From positions 372,001 to 436,000 of the forward strand of contig NZ_CAOJCM010000001.1 of the NCBI RefSeq assembly GCF_948329825.1: 64,000 nucleotides of DNA, in the 5' to 3' direction. Positions 14,139 through 23,086 of the stretch are shown here, in pieces (the first letter of the stretch is position 1; each line of letters begins with the position of its first letter). This DNA is from Paenibacillus sp. JJ-100. Lineage in GTDB: Bacteria; Bacillota; Bacilli; Paenibacillales; Paenibacillaceae. The notes below the pieces were generated by a model. The model did no database searches. It was not told the origin of the DNA and saw nothing but the letters and a program-made list of their open reading frames with translations. The position numbers and the translations under genes are program-made.

Positions 14139-14240
14139 TTTGCAATAAAATACACAGTATGAGCCGCACGGCTGAGCATCTTGATGCGCCAATCTCATTA
14201 CACCGCGCGCCGATCACTACGCTGCACTTTTGAAAATGAA

Positions 14241-14272
14241 TTAAAAGAAAAGGAGCCACAATATGTGGCTCC
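14241..14272 (-). terminator. Terminator of the secreted esterase gene
   Basis: GGAGCCACA-ATA-TGTGGCTCC stem; on the minus strand it is followed by TTTTCTTTT. The region 14139-14356 holds nothing else. Confidence 0.8.
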
Positions 14273-14356
14273 AGAACTTACTTCGATACTTTTACTCCTC
14301 AGAATTACTCCTCAATTCATGTGAGCTAATCCTTTCTTGTCTTTTCATTTTGGATG

Positions 14357-15757
14357 TTATTTCTTTTGATTCGCTAACCACTCCATAAGAGTGACAGCTT
14401 TGCCTTTAACCTTCACCGGTTTGCCATTAAAGTCTTTGGAAATATCATTATTCAAAACATAAATCCACGACCAGTGTGCATTGTATTCATATGGGGCATT
14501 ATCTCCATTTCCTTTGGTATACAAGCCACTAGTATCCAGTACTTTGTCGAAATAGGAATAATGAGCCTGTTTGGCACCTGCCGCAATGAGTCGTTTATAA
14601 GTAGCCGTTGAGGTCTTCGATGTATCTACTGTTGGATCTTCTCCTGCAGCTGTGAACCAGATCGGAATGTTCTTCAGCTTGGCAATATCCTTTTGAGTTA
14701 ACAAGGAATCCTCATAAGCTTCTGCGGAAGGATAAGCAGCTGCAAAATAATCCGGGTTCGCAAGCAACATGTTCAGCGTCATGAACCCACCATTCGAGCA
14801 TCCACCGATATATATCCGGTCTGTATCAATATCGGACGAATGTTGCTTCACGTATTCTTTGATCAATGCAGTTAATGATCTGGTATACATGCTCTTTCCA
14901 TCTTTTGTATACTGACCTGTTCCATCATTCATCCAAAACGTAGGTGTCTGAGGCACAAGTACGGCAGCATCTCCAAAGTGCTTTTGGATGGATTCATCCG
15001 CTAAGGCGGTTACTTTGTTACCCAGCAGCGCAATTCTCGGATCAGTTCCTCCCTCACCGGCACCGTGAAGCCATATGATCAGAGGTTTTTTCTTACCCTT
15101 TTCAGGCATATATGAGGCGTAGGTCAGGTCAATCTGACCGAACTTAGAATCTTTATAACTGAACTTTCCTGACGTATCGAACACGTCCACACCTTCTTCG
15201 ATCGTGGTATATGGAGTGTCTGGTCGTGTGGTCAAATGATCAACAGCGTTCCCCGTGCTGTCCTGAAGGGACTTTTGCTGGATAATTGTATATTGAAGAT
15301 CTATGTATCGATTGGTAAACGATTGCAGATCAAACATAAATGGACTGGACGTCATCAGATCTGGATGAACTTTCATCTCGATCGTAATATATTGTCCTGT
15401 GGACAGAGAGGTTTTATTACCATCTTTGTCTGAAAGATAAACTTTCTCAATGGTTCTACTACTGCTGTCCGACCCGTCATATTTTTGTTTGGTTTGGAAA
15501 TTAAACATCGGGTAACTTCGTTCGGCAAGAACTTTAAACGTGTCTTTCTCAAGGGAGCTTCCTTGAATAGCCACACCTGTGTCCAGAATAATTTTGTAGA
15601 TCCCGGGACCCCAATCATAACCTTTGGTGACGAGGGAATAGGATAGAGGTGATCCTGTGTCTTTAGAGTTGTTTGCGCTTACATTTGTAGATACGAGAAG
15701 AGAGGAAGTTAAAGCTAGAGCCAAAAATCCCGAAAGTAACCCTTTTTTCATATTCAT
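14357..15757 (-). CDS. Secreted esterase / prolyl-oligopeptidase-type serine hydrolase
   Basis: 466 residues, beginning MNMKKGLLSGFLALALTSSL with a signal peptide that ends near VSANN. An N-terminal beta-rich region (to about 200) precedes the hydrolase domain. LIIWLHGAGEGG is the oxyanion loop, GGCSNGG holds the nucleophile Ser321, GEDPTVD offers the acid and NAHWSW offers His428. This is the layout of extracellular PHB-depolymerase-like and carbohydrate esterases. The start is the ATG 11 bases after GGAGG; the longer frame upstream lacks a site. The protein is exported, probably acting on plant polysaccharide esters, though the substrate is inferred. Confidence 0.85.
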   Translation of the reverse strand: MNMKKGLLSGFLALALTSSLLVSTNVSANNSKDTGSPLSYSLVTKGYDWGPGIYKIILDTGVAIQGSSLEKDTFKVLAERSYPMFNFQTKQKYDGSDSSSRTIEKVYLSDKDGNKTSLSTGQYITIEMKVHPDLMTSSPFMFDLQSFTNRYIDLQYTIIQQKSLQDSTGNAVDHLTTRPDTPYTTIEEGVDVFDTSGKFSYKDSKFGQIDLTYASYMPEKGKKKPLIIWLHGAGEGGTDPRIALLGNKVTALADESIQKHFGDAAVLVPQTPTFWMNDGTGQYTKDGKSMYTRSLTALIKEYVKQHSSDIDTDRIYIGGCSNGGFMTLNMLLANPDYFAAAYPSAEAYEDSLLTQKDIAKLKNIPIWFTAAGEDPTVDTSKTSTATYKRLIAAGAKQAHYSYFDKVLDTSGLYTKGNGDNAPYEYNAHWSWIYVLNNDISKDFNGKPVKVKGKAVTLMEWLANQKK

Positions 15758-15891
15758 AGTGGTGTATACCTCCAAACGTGTGATGTATGTAGCCAAAGTC
15801 ATTGTACCATTTTTAATGATATTATGGGAAATAATGCTGAATATTCTGATCTTTTCTCTTAGGGCATTAACGAGAGTATATTTGTATGGAA

Positions 15892-15942
15892 TGAAAAAGA
15901 ACCGTTCGCTAATCATTGCTGGATGATTACCGAACGGTTCTT
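15892..15942 (-). terminator. Terminator of the monooxygenase-fold gene
   Basis: AAGAACCGTTCG/CGAACGGTTCTT outer stem and TAATCAT/ATGATTA inner stem, followed on the minus strand by a T-run. It separates two genes transcribed leftwards. Confidence 0.85.
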
Positions 15943-15958
15943 CTTTGTGCTAAGCGTA

Positions 15959-16255
15959 TTATTGCTTCACAGCTTCTCCAGCAAAAACTTCAACGTTCAT
16001 GGGTGCAGCCATGAATGCTGGAGCTTGTTGAACAAAGGCCTGGAAGTGAGCACTTGTGTTGTGAGCGGCCGTTGCAGCTTCATCTTTCCACAACTCGATC
16101 ATCGTGTAACTGTGCTCCCGTTCTGTGCTTTTAGCCAGATCATAGCTGATGTTGCCTTCTTCCTGACGTGTTGCAGCGATCAGCTCTTTGGCAGCAGCCA
16201 GAAAAGCCTGTTCTTGAGCGGCTTGTATTTGCAGATGAGCGTGAATGATAATCAT
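15959..16255 (-). CDS. Antibiotic-biosynthesis-monooxygenase (ABM) fold protein
   Basis: 98 residues from the ATG at 16255, 8 bases after GGAGG. MIIIHAHLQIQ.., EEGNISYDLAKS, YTMIELWKDEAA and HFQAFV are the strand-helix signatures of the small dimeric ferredoxin-like ABM domain. Such proteins act as quinol or flavin-independent monooxygenases, or as haem-degrading enzymes in one branch; the haem-binding Asn/Trp pair of IsdG is not clear here. It lies downstream of a nitroreductase on the same strand, which suggests quinone or nitroaromatic detoxification. Confidence 0.8.
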   Translation of the reverse strand: MIIIHAHLQIQAAQEQAFLAAAKELIAATRQEEGNISYDLAKSTEREHSYTMIELWKDEAATAAHNTSAHFQAFVQQAPAFMAAPMNVEVFAGEAVKQ

Positions 16256-16322
16256 AGTGAGAACCTCCATGTTGGTGTAGTTGATATAACGAATGTATAA
16301 ATAAGACAGTTATCTTCTAACC

Positions 16323-16973
16323 TTAAGCCCAAGTTGTAATCGTATCAACCGGCAGACGGTAGGAAGGGTGTCCCTCTTTTGCAGATTTACCAATCGAGAT
16401 CAACATAACTGGCTGATACCGATCTTTATCCATACCAAACGTTTCAGCGATCTGATCTTTTTCGTAACCGCCAATTGGATTGGTGTCATAACCATGAGCA
16501 CGTGCAACAAGCATCAATTGCATGGAAACGAGGCCGGCATCAATCAGGTTAACGTCACGCAGATCAGAAACAGGCATATTGTCATAGTAAGGTTTAACAA
16601 ACTTTAGTTGTTGCTCAGCAATTTCTTGCGGCATAAATCCATGTTCCACAGCTTTGCCAAAAATCTCCTCCAAATACTCGGCATTGTTCATGTCGATGAA
16701 TACGCCGATCACAGCAGCAGAAGTCAGCACTTGATTCTGGTTAAACTTTGCCAGTGGAGCGAGTTTTTCTTTGCCTTCCGGTGTATCTACAACCAGAAAG
16801 CGCCAAGGCTGCATGTTTACCGAAGATGGAGCACGAGAAGCTTCGGCCAAAATTTCAGTCATTTCTTCACGGCTGATTTTCACTTCAGGGTCATACAATT
16901 TGACGGAGCGGCGACCGTAAGTAATTTCGCTAAAATCATTGTTTTTTTGGAATTTGCTTTGCACGGTATTCAA
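16323..16973 (-). CDS. NAD(P)H-dependent nitroreductase family protein
   Basis: 216 residues from a TTG seven bases after GGGAGAG. YGRRSVKLYDPE is the FMN-contacting Arg motif, EASRAPSSVNMQPWRFLVV a second FMN loop, and DAGLVSMQLMLVARAHGYDT the helix before the C-terminal GKSAKEGHPSYRLP. This matches oxygen-insensitive nitroreductases reducing quinones or nitro compounds with FMN. The gene starts 25 bases after the MarR stop on the same strand, so it is the likely target of that regulator, and the ABM gene follows it. Confidence 0.88.
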   Translation of the reverse strand: MNTVQSKFQKNNDFSEITYGRRSVKLYDPEVKISREEMTEILAEASRAPSSVNMQPWRFLVVDTPEGKEKLAPLAKFNQNQVLTSAAVIGVFIDMNNAEYLEEIFGKAVEHGFMPQEIAEQQLKFVKPYYDNMPVSDLRDVNLIDAGLVSMQLMLVARAHGYDTNPIGGYEKDQIAETFGMDKDRYQPVMLISIGKSAKEGHPSYRLPVDTITTWA

Positions 16974-16997
16974 TGAAATCTCTCCCTTACATATCAT

Positions 16998-17417
16998 TTA
17001 AAAATTGTTTTGCATACGTTCCAAGAAATCGGCGAGCGCATGAATCTCTTGTTCACTGAAACCATTGAGAATCTGATGGATATAATTTGTTTTCTCTGTT
17101 TTATATCCTTCAATCTGTTTGCGCCCATGATCTGTCAGACGAACAAAGGTTACCCGATTATCGTCGGGATTTTTGCGTCTTGTAACCATCTGATCGGCCT
17201 CAAGTTGTTTCAAGTGGCGAGTGATTGCAGCACTATCAATGTTAATGATTTTCTGAAGCATGGACTGGTTAATCTCATCTACCTGATCCAGCTCATGTAA
17301 AATCTCAAATCGAGAGGAACTGATCCCTGTGCAACGTTCAAACTTGGGACTGATTTTATTCCCTAGCACATTTAACAGATTAATGATCTGCTCTTCTTTG
17401 GAAAGCATACGTGTCAT
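16998..17417 (-). CDS. MarR-family repressor of the nitroreductase operon
   Basis: 139 residues from the ATG at 17417 after GGGAGG. ISSSRFEILHELDQVDEINQ precedes the HTH QSMLQKIINIDSAAITRHLKQL; the wing RRKNPDDNRVTFVRLTDHG is canonical, with the DNR. No redox Cys is present in the usual N-terminal site, although Cys occurs in RCTGIS. It is first in a leftward operon with the nitroreductase. The array of TTGA..TCAA sites at 17528-17569 lies 110 bp upstream and is a natural operator candidate. Confidence 0.87.
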   Translation of the reverse strand: MTRMLSKEEQIINLLNVLGNKISPKFERCTGISSSRFEILHELDQVDEINQSMLQKIINIDSAAITRHLKQLEADQMVTRRKNPDDNRVTFVRLTDHGRKQIEGYKTEKTNYIHQILNGFSEQEIHALADFLERMQNNF

Positions 17418-17925
17418 GATTAGACCTCCCGGGTGAATCCAAATCAACAACGGCGTATGTTAACAAATAATTAAAGTTGCCACGATACATTGCCATTGCC
17501 GCATGATTCTGTGACTGCTCTCAATCGTTGATAGATCAATAGTTGATGCGTCAATTATTGATGGCTCAAATAATATAACATGTCATTTATGATATTGCAA
17601 CAGGTTAGAAAAAAAATGAAAATTAGAGTTTTTTTGTTCATTAAAGTTCAGCTTACACTTGATGATCATTGGTTATAGAAGGTCGGTTGGAGCATGCTAA
17701 GGCAGAGATTGAAGAATGAAATCAACATTGCTTGCAGCTTTTACATCGTTGAGCAGTTGGCTAAAATTCGTGGCTACTGCGGAGGTTGAATCAAACTAGT
17801 TTAGACAAAATGAGACAAATATATTAGGAGTATGAAATGTTTTGAATGTTTTTTGATTATTTTGAAGGAAAATGATTGTTTTTTGCGGATATTATGATAT
17901 TATAAAAGCAGTTGGAGGTATGAAT
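17418..17925. other. Divergent intergenic region marR - fruR
   Basis: 508 bases between oppositely transcribed genes. It holds the three-unit operator-like array (17528-17569) on the marR side. On the fruR side an AT-rich stretch (17830-17915) contains several GATTNTTTT-like words and a probable -10 (TATTAT/TTATAA). I saw no credible gene or cre consensus. Confidence 0.5.
17528..17569. promoter_or_regulatory. Three tandem 12-bp operator-like sites, 15-bp period
   Basis: TTGATAGATCAA, TTGATGCGTCAA and TTGATGGCTCAA are separated by exactly three bases each (TAG, TTA). Each is a TTGAt-n-TCAA dyad. The array sits upstream of the marR-nitroreductase operon and fits a MarR-dimer operator in several copies. 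Confidence 0.6.
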
Positions 17926-18672
17926 ATGCTGACTGAAGAACGATATGCTGCAATTGTAGAGCGCTTACATTTACAGGGAATTGTGAAATTGCAAGAGCTG
18001 GTTGATGTGCTAGGCGTCTCTGAATCAACGATTAGAAGAGATTTAATTGATCTGGAAAGTCGTCAGATGCTCAAACGTATTCATGGTGGTGCTTCACTGG
18101 TGAATGAAAAAACACTGGAGCCAGGCATGGAAGAAAAAACGTTCAAAAACATTCAACAAAAAACAGTAATTGCCCGTTTGGCAGCCCAGGAGATTCAGAA
18201 TGGTGAATGTATTTACCTGGATGCTGGCACGACAACACTGGCGATGATTCCTTTTATCGAAGCCAGAGATGTTACGGTGGTCACCAACGGACTTTCCCAT
18301 GTAGAGGCACTGGTGAGCAAGCGAATTCGCAGCTACCTGCTGGGCGGTATGATGAAAATGCATACGAAAGCAGTCATCGGCAGCATTGCGTTGCAGAACA
18401 TGGATAACTTCCGGTTTGATAAGTGTTTTCTGGGTAGTAACGGTGTAGATCCTGAGATGGGGTATACAACACCGGATCCGGAGGAAGCTTTAATTAAAAG
18501 GCGTGCACATCAATTGTCGGGAAAATCTTATGTACTGGCTGATTCCAGCAAAATTGGGGAAATTACGTTTGCCAAATTGTTTGATTTGGAGGAGGCGGAT
18601 TTGATTACGGAACGGATGCCTGAACATTGGCGGACGGTAATCACCCAGAAAACTAAAATAATTGAGGGATAG
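17926..18672 (+). CDS. fruR: DeoR-family regulator of the fructose operon
   Basis: 248 residues from the ATG at 17926, seven bases after GGAGG. LTEERYAAIVERLHLQGIV, then LQELVDVLGVSESTIRRDLI is the DeoR HTH, with RIHGGA directly after. The sensor domain has IYLDAGTTTLAM, VVTNG, LLGG, FLGSNGV and LADSSKIGE, which bind sugar phosphate (fructose-1-phosphate in this context). It is first in the fruR-fruK-fruA operon, two bases ahead of fruK, so the function assignment rests on context as well as sequence. Confidence 0.92.
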   Translation: MLTEERYAAIVERLHLQGIVKLQELVDVLGVSESTIRRDLIDLESRQMLKRIHGGASLVNEKTLEPGMEEKTFKNIQQKTVIARLAAQEIQNGECIYLDAGTTTLAMIPFIEARDVTVVTNGLSHVEALVSKRIRSYLLGGMMKMHTKAVIGSIALQNMDNFRFDKCFLGSNGVDPEMGYTTPDPEEALIKRRAHQLSGKSYVLADSSKIGEITFAKLFDLEEADLITERMPEHWRTVITQKTKIIEG

Positions 18673-18674
18673 CG

Positions 18675-19586
18675 ATGATATATACGATTACACTCAATCC
18701 ATCCATTGATTACATTGTAGAAGTGGATGATTTGAAACTTGGCGGATTAAACCGCATGAATCGGGATTTGAAACTGCCAGGAGGTAAGGGCATTAACGTT
18801 TCACGTATTCTGAATCAACTTGGAGCTGCCAATACGGCCATCGGATTTTTGGGTGGTTTCACTGGTCGCTTTATTAACGACAAGCTGTTAGAAGAGTCCA
18901 TTCAAACGGATTTTGTTCATATTGCAGACGATACGCGTATTAATATCAAGCTGAAGCATGGAGATGAGACTGAGATTAACGGTCTTGGACCAGCTATAAA
19001 AGCAGAAGAGGCTGAAGAGCTGCTGAATAAATTGTCTTCACTGCAAGAAGGAAATATTGTCATTCTCTCTGGAAGCGTTCCACCATCACTCGGATCAGAT
19101 TTTTATGATCGTCTCATTCGTGTATGTAAGCAGACAAAAGCTGAATTTGTTATCGATACGACGGGTCCTGCATTAATGGAAGCACTTGTGCATCAGCCAT
19201 TGCTCGTGAAGCCGAACCATCATGAATTGGCCGAGTTGTTCGGCGTAACCATCGAGACACGTGAGGAACTGGTGTCGTATGGACGGAAATTGCTCGAGGC
19301 GGGTGCAAAACATGTATTAATCTCGATGGCTGGAGAGGGTGCATTGTTTATCACAGGAACAGAAGTGTATCATGCAAACGTACCTAAAGGTATGGTGAAA
19401 AACTCAGTGGGTGCGGGTGATTCCATGATTGGTGGATTTGTAGGCACGTACGTGCTGCATCAAGACCTGCTTGAGGCGTTCCGCACAGGGGTTGCGTCCG
19501 GTAGTGCGACAGCCTTCTCGGATGATCTCGCTACACGTAAGTATATTGATGAATTGCGCAATCAGGTGACGATTACGAAGCTTTGA
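18675..19586 (+). CDS. fruK: 1-phosphofructokinase
   Basis: 303 residues. IYTITLNPSIDYIVEVDDL is the PfkB-family N-terminus, LPGGKGINVSRIL (35-47) the sugar-phosphate site, and GAGDSMIGGF (246-255) the anion hole with catalytic Asp249. It phosphorylates fructose-1-phosphate, made by the downstream PTS, to fructose-1,6-bisphosphate. The gene begins two bases after fruR and is translated from GAGGGATAGCG-ATG. Length is normal for FruK; tagatose-6-phosphate kinase is the only close alternative and is unlikely beside fruA. Confidence 0.94.
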   Translation: MIYTITLNPSIDYIVEVDDLKLGGLNRMNRDLKLPGGKGINVSRILNQLGAANTAIGFLGGFTGRFINDKLLEESIQTDFVHIADDTRINIKLKHGDETEINGLGPAIKAEEAEELLNKLSSLQEGNIVILSGSVPPSLGSDFYDRLIRVCKQTKAEFVIDTTGPALMEALVHQPLLVKPNHHELAELFGVTIETREELVSYGRKLLEAGAKHVLISMAGEGALFITGTEVYHANVPKGMVKNSVGAGDSMIGGFVGTYVLHQDLLEAFRTGVASGSATAFSDDLATRKYIDELRNQVTITKL

Positions 19587-19594
19587 GTAAAATG

Positions 19595-19628
19595 ACATAT
19601 GTCTCTCTCAGAACATATGTCTCTCTCA
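19595..19628 (+). repeat. Tandem 16-bp direct repeat in the fruK-fruA gap
   Basis: ACATATGTCTCTCTCA occurs twice (19595-19610 and 19613-19628) with an 18-bp period. ACATATGT is itself palindromic. It may be a protein-binding pair or slippage product. Confidence 0.7.
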
Positions 19629-19647
19629 AATAAATTGAAGAATATGA

Positions 19648-19666
19648 GGTCTGCATTATGCAGACC
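19648..19666 (+). promoter_or_regulatory. Intercistronic hairpin before fruA
   Basis: GGTCTGCA-TTA-TGCAGACC, eight perfect pairs without a T-run, ending about 10 bases before the fruA ribosome-binding site. It may stabilise the 5' end of processed fruA mRNA. Confidence 0.55.
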
Positions 19667-19692
19667 GACCGAACTTAAGGGAGTGTTCTAAG

Positions 19693-21663
19693 ATGAAAAT
19701 CACTGACTTAATGATCCAGGAAACGATGATCATGGATCTGCAAGCAACAACCAAAGATGAAGCAATCGATGAATTGATTGCTAGCCTGAACCGGAGTGGA
19801 CGTATTAATGATCCGATCCTGTTCAAGGAAATGATCTATAAAAGAGAAGCTGAATCCAGTACTGGTATCGGTGGTGGGATCGCTATGCCACACGCCAAAA
19901 CGAAAGCGGTCAATGAACCGACGGTTGTTTTTGCAAAAAGTAAAAAAGGTTTGGATTTTGAAGCTTTGGATGATGAGCCCGCTCATATCTTTTTCATGAT
20001 CGCAGCACCTGAAGGCGCAGGTAACACGCATCTTCGTACGCTGGCGGCTCTTTCGAGGCTGCTAGTTGATAGCGATTTCATCTCTGAGCTGATGAATACG
20101 AATACGCCTCAAGAAGTGAGTGCTTTATTTGATGCGAAGCAGGCAGAAGCTGCTGCGAAAGAGGCTGAAAAAGAGAAAGCCAAAGCGGAGAAAGCAAAAC
20201 AGGCGTCTGCGGCTACGAGTAGCACAAACAATATAAAAAATAGCTCTGGAGTTATTGAGGGCAATGCCAATTCTGAAGATTTTGTTGTCGCTGTTACAGC
20301 ATGTCCTACAGGGATTGCCCACACGTTTATGGCGGAAGATGCACTGAAGAAAAAGGCGCAGGAAATGGGCATCAATATTCGGGTGGAGACAAACGGCTCC
20401 GAAGGAGCGCAAAACGTACTAACAGCCGATGAGATTGCGCGTGCGAAAGGGGTCATCATTGCAGCAGATAAAAATGTTGAAATGGCTCGTTTTGATGGCA
20501 AACCTGTGTTACAGAGACCGGTTAGTGATGGTATCCGCAAATCCGAAGAACTGATCCGTAAGGCAGTGAGCGGAGACGCACCAATCTATCGCAGTCAAGG
20601 TAGCGCTTCGAAGGATGAGGGCGATAACGCTGGCAAAATGAGTGTAGGAAGCAAAATTTATAAGGATTTGATGAACGGTATTTCTCACATGCTGCCATTC
20701 GTTGTCGGCGGTGGTATCTTACTTGCTATCTCCTTCCTGATTGAACAGCTTGCAGGTGCTGACAATCCGATGTTCAAACTGTTGCAAACCATTGGCGGTG
20801 GGGACGGAGCGTTCCATTTCCTCATTCCTGTACTCGCTGGATTTATTGCGATGAGTATTGGTGATCGTCCAGCCCTCATGCCAGGTATGGTTGGTGGATT
20901 GATGGCTGTGAATTCCAACGCAGGTTTCCTTGGCGGTCTGGCTGCCGGTTTCCTTGCAGGTTACGTTGTTATTGGTCTGCGTAAAGCATTGAAAGGTCTG
21001 CCAAAAGCGATCGACGGGTTGAAGCCGATTCTGCTCTATCCCGTACTTGGTCTGTTAATCGTTGGTGCTATTGCTTATTACGTATTTGATCCGGTATTCG
21101 GCTCTCTGAACACATGGCTTGTAGAGGCGCTTGGTAATTTGGGTACAGGTAATAAAGTATTGCTTGGCTTGCTGCTCGGCGGCATGATGGCGATCGATAT
21201 GGGTGGTCCTTTTAACAAAGCAGCATATACATTTGCTATTGGTGTATTTACATCCAGCGGCAACACAGATGGCGCATGGATGGCAGCGGTTATGGCGGGC
21301 GGTATGGCACCTCCACTGGCGATTGCACTTGCAACGACGTTCTTCAAATCCAAGTTTACGGAGCAAGAACGCAAATCGGGTGTGACGAACTATGTACTTG
21401 GTCTGTCGTTTATTACAGAAGGAGCTATTCCATTTGCAGCAGCTGACCCACTCCGGGTTCTGACATCTTGTATTATTGGTTCTGCGGTAGCAGGTGGGCT
21501 TACACAGCTCTGGAGCATTAACGTACCGGCTCCCCATGGTGGTATTTTCGTAGCTGCACTGGCTAACCATGCGTTGCTCTTCCTGCTTGCTGTTGCGATT
21601 GGTTCTGTGATCTCTGCTCTGATTCTGGGATTGTGGAAGAAGTCACCTGCGTTTGTAAAATAA
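19693..21663 (+). CDS. fruA: Fructose-specific PTS permease, EIIABC
   Basis: 656 residues in the order A-B-C. The EIIA part has GIAMPHAKT with phospho-His67. An Ala/Lys/Glu-rich linker (148-172) follows, then EIIB with VTACPTGIAHT and phospho-Cys204. The EIIC membrane domain (from about 325) begins ISHMLPFVVGGGILLA and has about eight to ten hydrophobic segments, including the MAIDMGGPFNKAAY motif of the fructose family. It imports fructose as fructose-1-phosphate for FruK. Last gene of the operon; a strong terminator follows. Confidence 0.95.
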   Translation: MKITDLMIQETMIMDLQATTKDEAIDELIASLNRSGRINDPILFKEMIYKREAESSTGIGGGIAMPHAKTKAVNEPTVVFAKSKKGLDFEALDDEPAHIFFMIAAPEGAGNTHLRTLAALSRLLVDSDFISELMNTNTPQEVSALFDAKQAEAAAKEAEKEKAKAEKAKQASAATSSTNNIKNSSGVIEGNANSEDFVVAVTACPTGIAHTFMAEDALKKKAQEMGINIRVETNGSEGAQNVLTADEIARAKGVIIAADKNVEMARFDGKPVLQRPVSDGIRKSEELIRKAVSGDAPIYRSQGSASKDEGDNAGKMSVGSKIYKDLMNGISHMLPFVVGGGILLAISFLIEQLAGADNPMFKLLQTIGGGDGAFHFLIPVLAGFIAMSIGDRPALMPGMVGGLMAVNSNAGFLGGLAAGFLAGYVVIGLRKALKGLPKAIDGLKPILLYPVLGLLIVGAIAYYVFDPVFGSLNTWLVEALGNLGTGNKVLLGLLLGGMMAIDMGGPFNKAAYTFAIGVFTSSGNTDGAWMAAVMAGGMAPPLAIALATTFFKSKFTEQERKSGVTNYVLGLSFITEGAIPFAAADPLRVLTSCIIGSAVAGGLTQLWSINVPAPHGGIFVAALANHALLFLLAVAIGSVISALILGLWKKSPAFVK

Positions 21664-21674
21664 TAAAATATGAG

Positions 21675-21712
21675 AAAGGCAGACCACCTGTTAAAGGTAA
21701 GTCTGCCTTTTT
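21675..21712 (+). terminator. Terminator of the fru operon
   Basis: AAAGGCAGAC/GTCTGCCTTT stem followed by TTTTT. Confidence 0.85.
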
Positions 21713-21765
21713 CGTCTATTTGGGTTCACAGATTAAACCATCGTTTTAGGTTAATGACTCTCGGC

Positions 21766-22905
21766 TCAAGGTTTTAAAATAACCTTGGTGCATTCATCTT
21801 CATGGTCGTTAAAAATACGGTAAGCTTCGCTTGCGTTATCTAGTGATATCCGGTGGGAGATAATCTCGGTAGGATCGAATTCACCAGCGGTTATTTTGCG
21901 GAACAGTTCAGGCATGTAATGAATGACTGGGGCTTGTCCCATTTTCAAGTTGATGTTACGTTCAAACAGGTTACCCAGAGGAAACATATTATAGGAAGAG
22001 CCATATACACCTGTAAGCTGGAGTGTACCAAACTTCCGTATTGCTTTCATACCGATCTCAATGGCACTCAGTGATCCGCCATGAAGTTTTAGCTTCTGTC
22101 CGATCTCTTCCAGCGTTGTTTTTTTGCCATCCATGCCAACGCAGTCAATGACGATATCCGTTCCGCCGTTCGTTATTTCGCGGATGTGTTCACCCATATC
22201 ATCGTATTCTTCAAAATTGAAGGTCTCTACATCATTGATGCGTTTGGCCTTCTCCAACCGATAAGGTAGACGATCCACAGCAATAACCCGCTTGGCACCT
22301 TTCATCCATGCAAACTTCTGTGTCATCAGTCCAATGGGGCCACTACCAAGCACAGTGACGGTATCGCCGGGTTTAACACCAGCATTCTCGACGCTCCAAT
22401 AAGCCGTCGGCAGGACATCAGAAAGAAATAGCAGCGCCTCGTCCTCCAGCTCGCAGGATTCGGGGATGACAAACGGGGTGAAGTTGCCATAAGGGACTCG
22501 TAACAGCTCAGCCTGCCCACCCGGGTGACCACCGTATCGTTCTGTGAAGCCGAAATAGCCTCCCGTATGAATATCGGGATTACCATTCGAATTGTCGCAC
22601 TGACTCTCCATATCGTGATTACAATAGAAACATTGACCGCAAGCAATGTTAAAAGGGAGAACGACACGGTCCCCTTTTTTCACCCGTGTAACTTCTGGGC
22701 CAACCTCTTCCACAATACCCATTGGCTCGTGCCCGATGACATAGTCTTTGGCGGCGGGAAGCGCTCCCTGATAAATATGCAAATCTGAACCACAGATCGC
22801 CGTCGAAGTAATTCGAACGATAATATCATCGTTTTGCTGCAGTGTTGGATCTTCGACTTCTTTCACTTGAATGTCTTTGATGCCCTGGAACGTAACGGCT
22901 TTCAT
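21766..22905 (-). CDS. Zinc-dependent alcohol dehydrogenase (formaldehyde-dehydrogenase-like)
   Basis: 379 residues. Catalytic zinc ligands are Cys38 (ICGSDLH), His59 and Glu60 (GHEPMG). Four structural zinc Cys stand at 89, 92, 95 and 103. The NAD(P)-binding GSGPIGL is at about 187. The inserted GYFGFTERYGGHPGGQAE and the long C-terminal half are typical of the glutathione-independent formaldehyde-dehydrogenase-like branch. It is a monocistronic gene read leftwards, with a GGGAGG site. It oxidises small alcohols or aldehydes; the substrate is not determined. Confidence 0.9.
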   Translation of the reverse strand: MKAVTFQGIKDIQVKEVEDPTLQQNDDIIVRITSTAICGSDLHIYQGALPAAKDYVIGHEPMGIVEEVGPEVTRVKKGDRVVLPFNIACGQCFYCNHDMESQCDNSNGNPDIHTGGYFGFTERYGGHPGGQAELLRVPYGNFTPFVIPESCELEDEALLFLSDVLPTAYWSVENAGVKPGDTVTVLGSGPIGLMTQKFAWMKGAKRVIAVDRLPYRLEKAKRINDVETFNFEEYDDMGEHIREITNGGTDIVIDCVGMDGKKTTLEEIGQKLKLHGGSLSAIEIGMKAIRKFGTLQLTGVYGSSYNMFPLGNLFERNINLKMGQAPVIHYMPELFRKITAGEFDPTEIISHRISLDNASEAYRIFNDHEDECTKVILKP

Positions 22906-23086
22906 CTTTAGATTCCTCCCTGCTTATTGTAGGTTTCTCTCATCTTTACCCTATTTTGGACTAAATGATATAGGTTTATATTATTTAATACGACAAGCAT
23001 TTCACTTTGTTAGGGTTTTTAAACACGTAATTTATCGGTCGAGTCTGACATCTGACAAAATCATCAAGGATCAGGTGAGCTGCTTT

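Noticed and set aside
15657..15926. Rightward frame upstream of the secreted esterase
   Set aside because: Antisense to the signal-peptide region and non-coding leader, with no ribosome-binding site.
17528..17569. CRISPR-like short repeat array
   Set aside because: Repeats are 12 bp with 3-bp gaps, far too short for CRISPR; operator array is the better reading.
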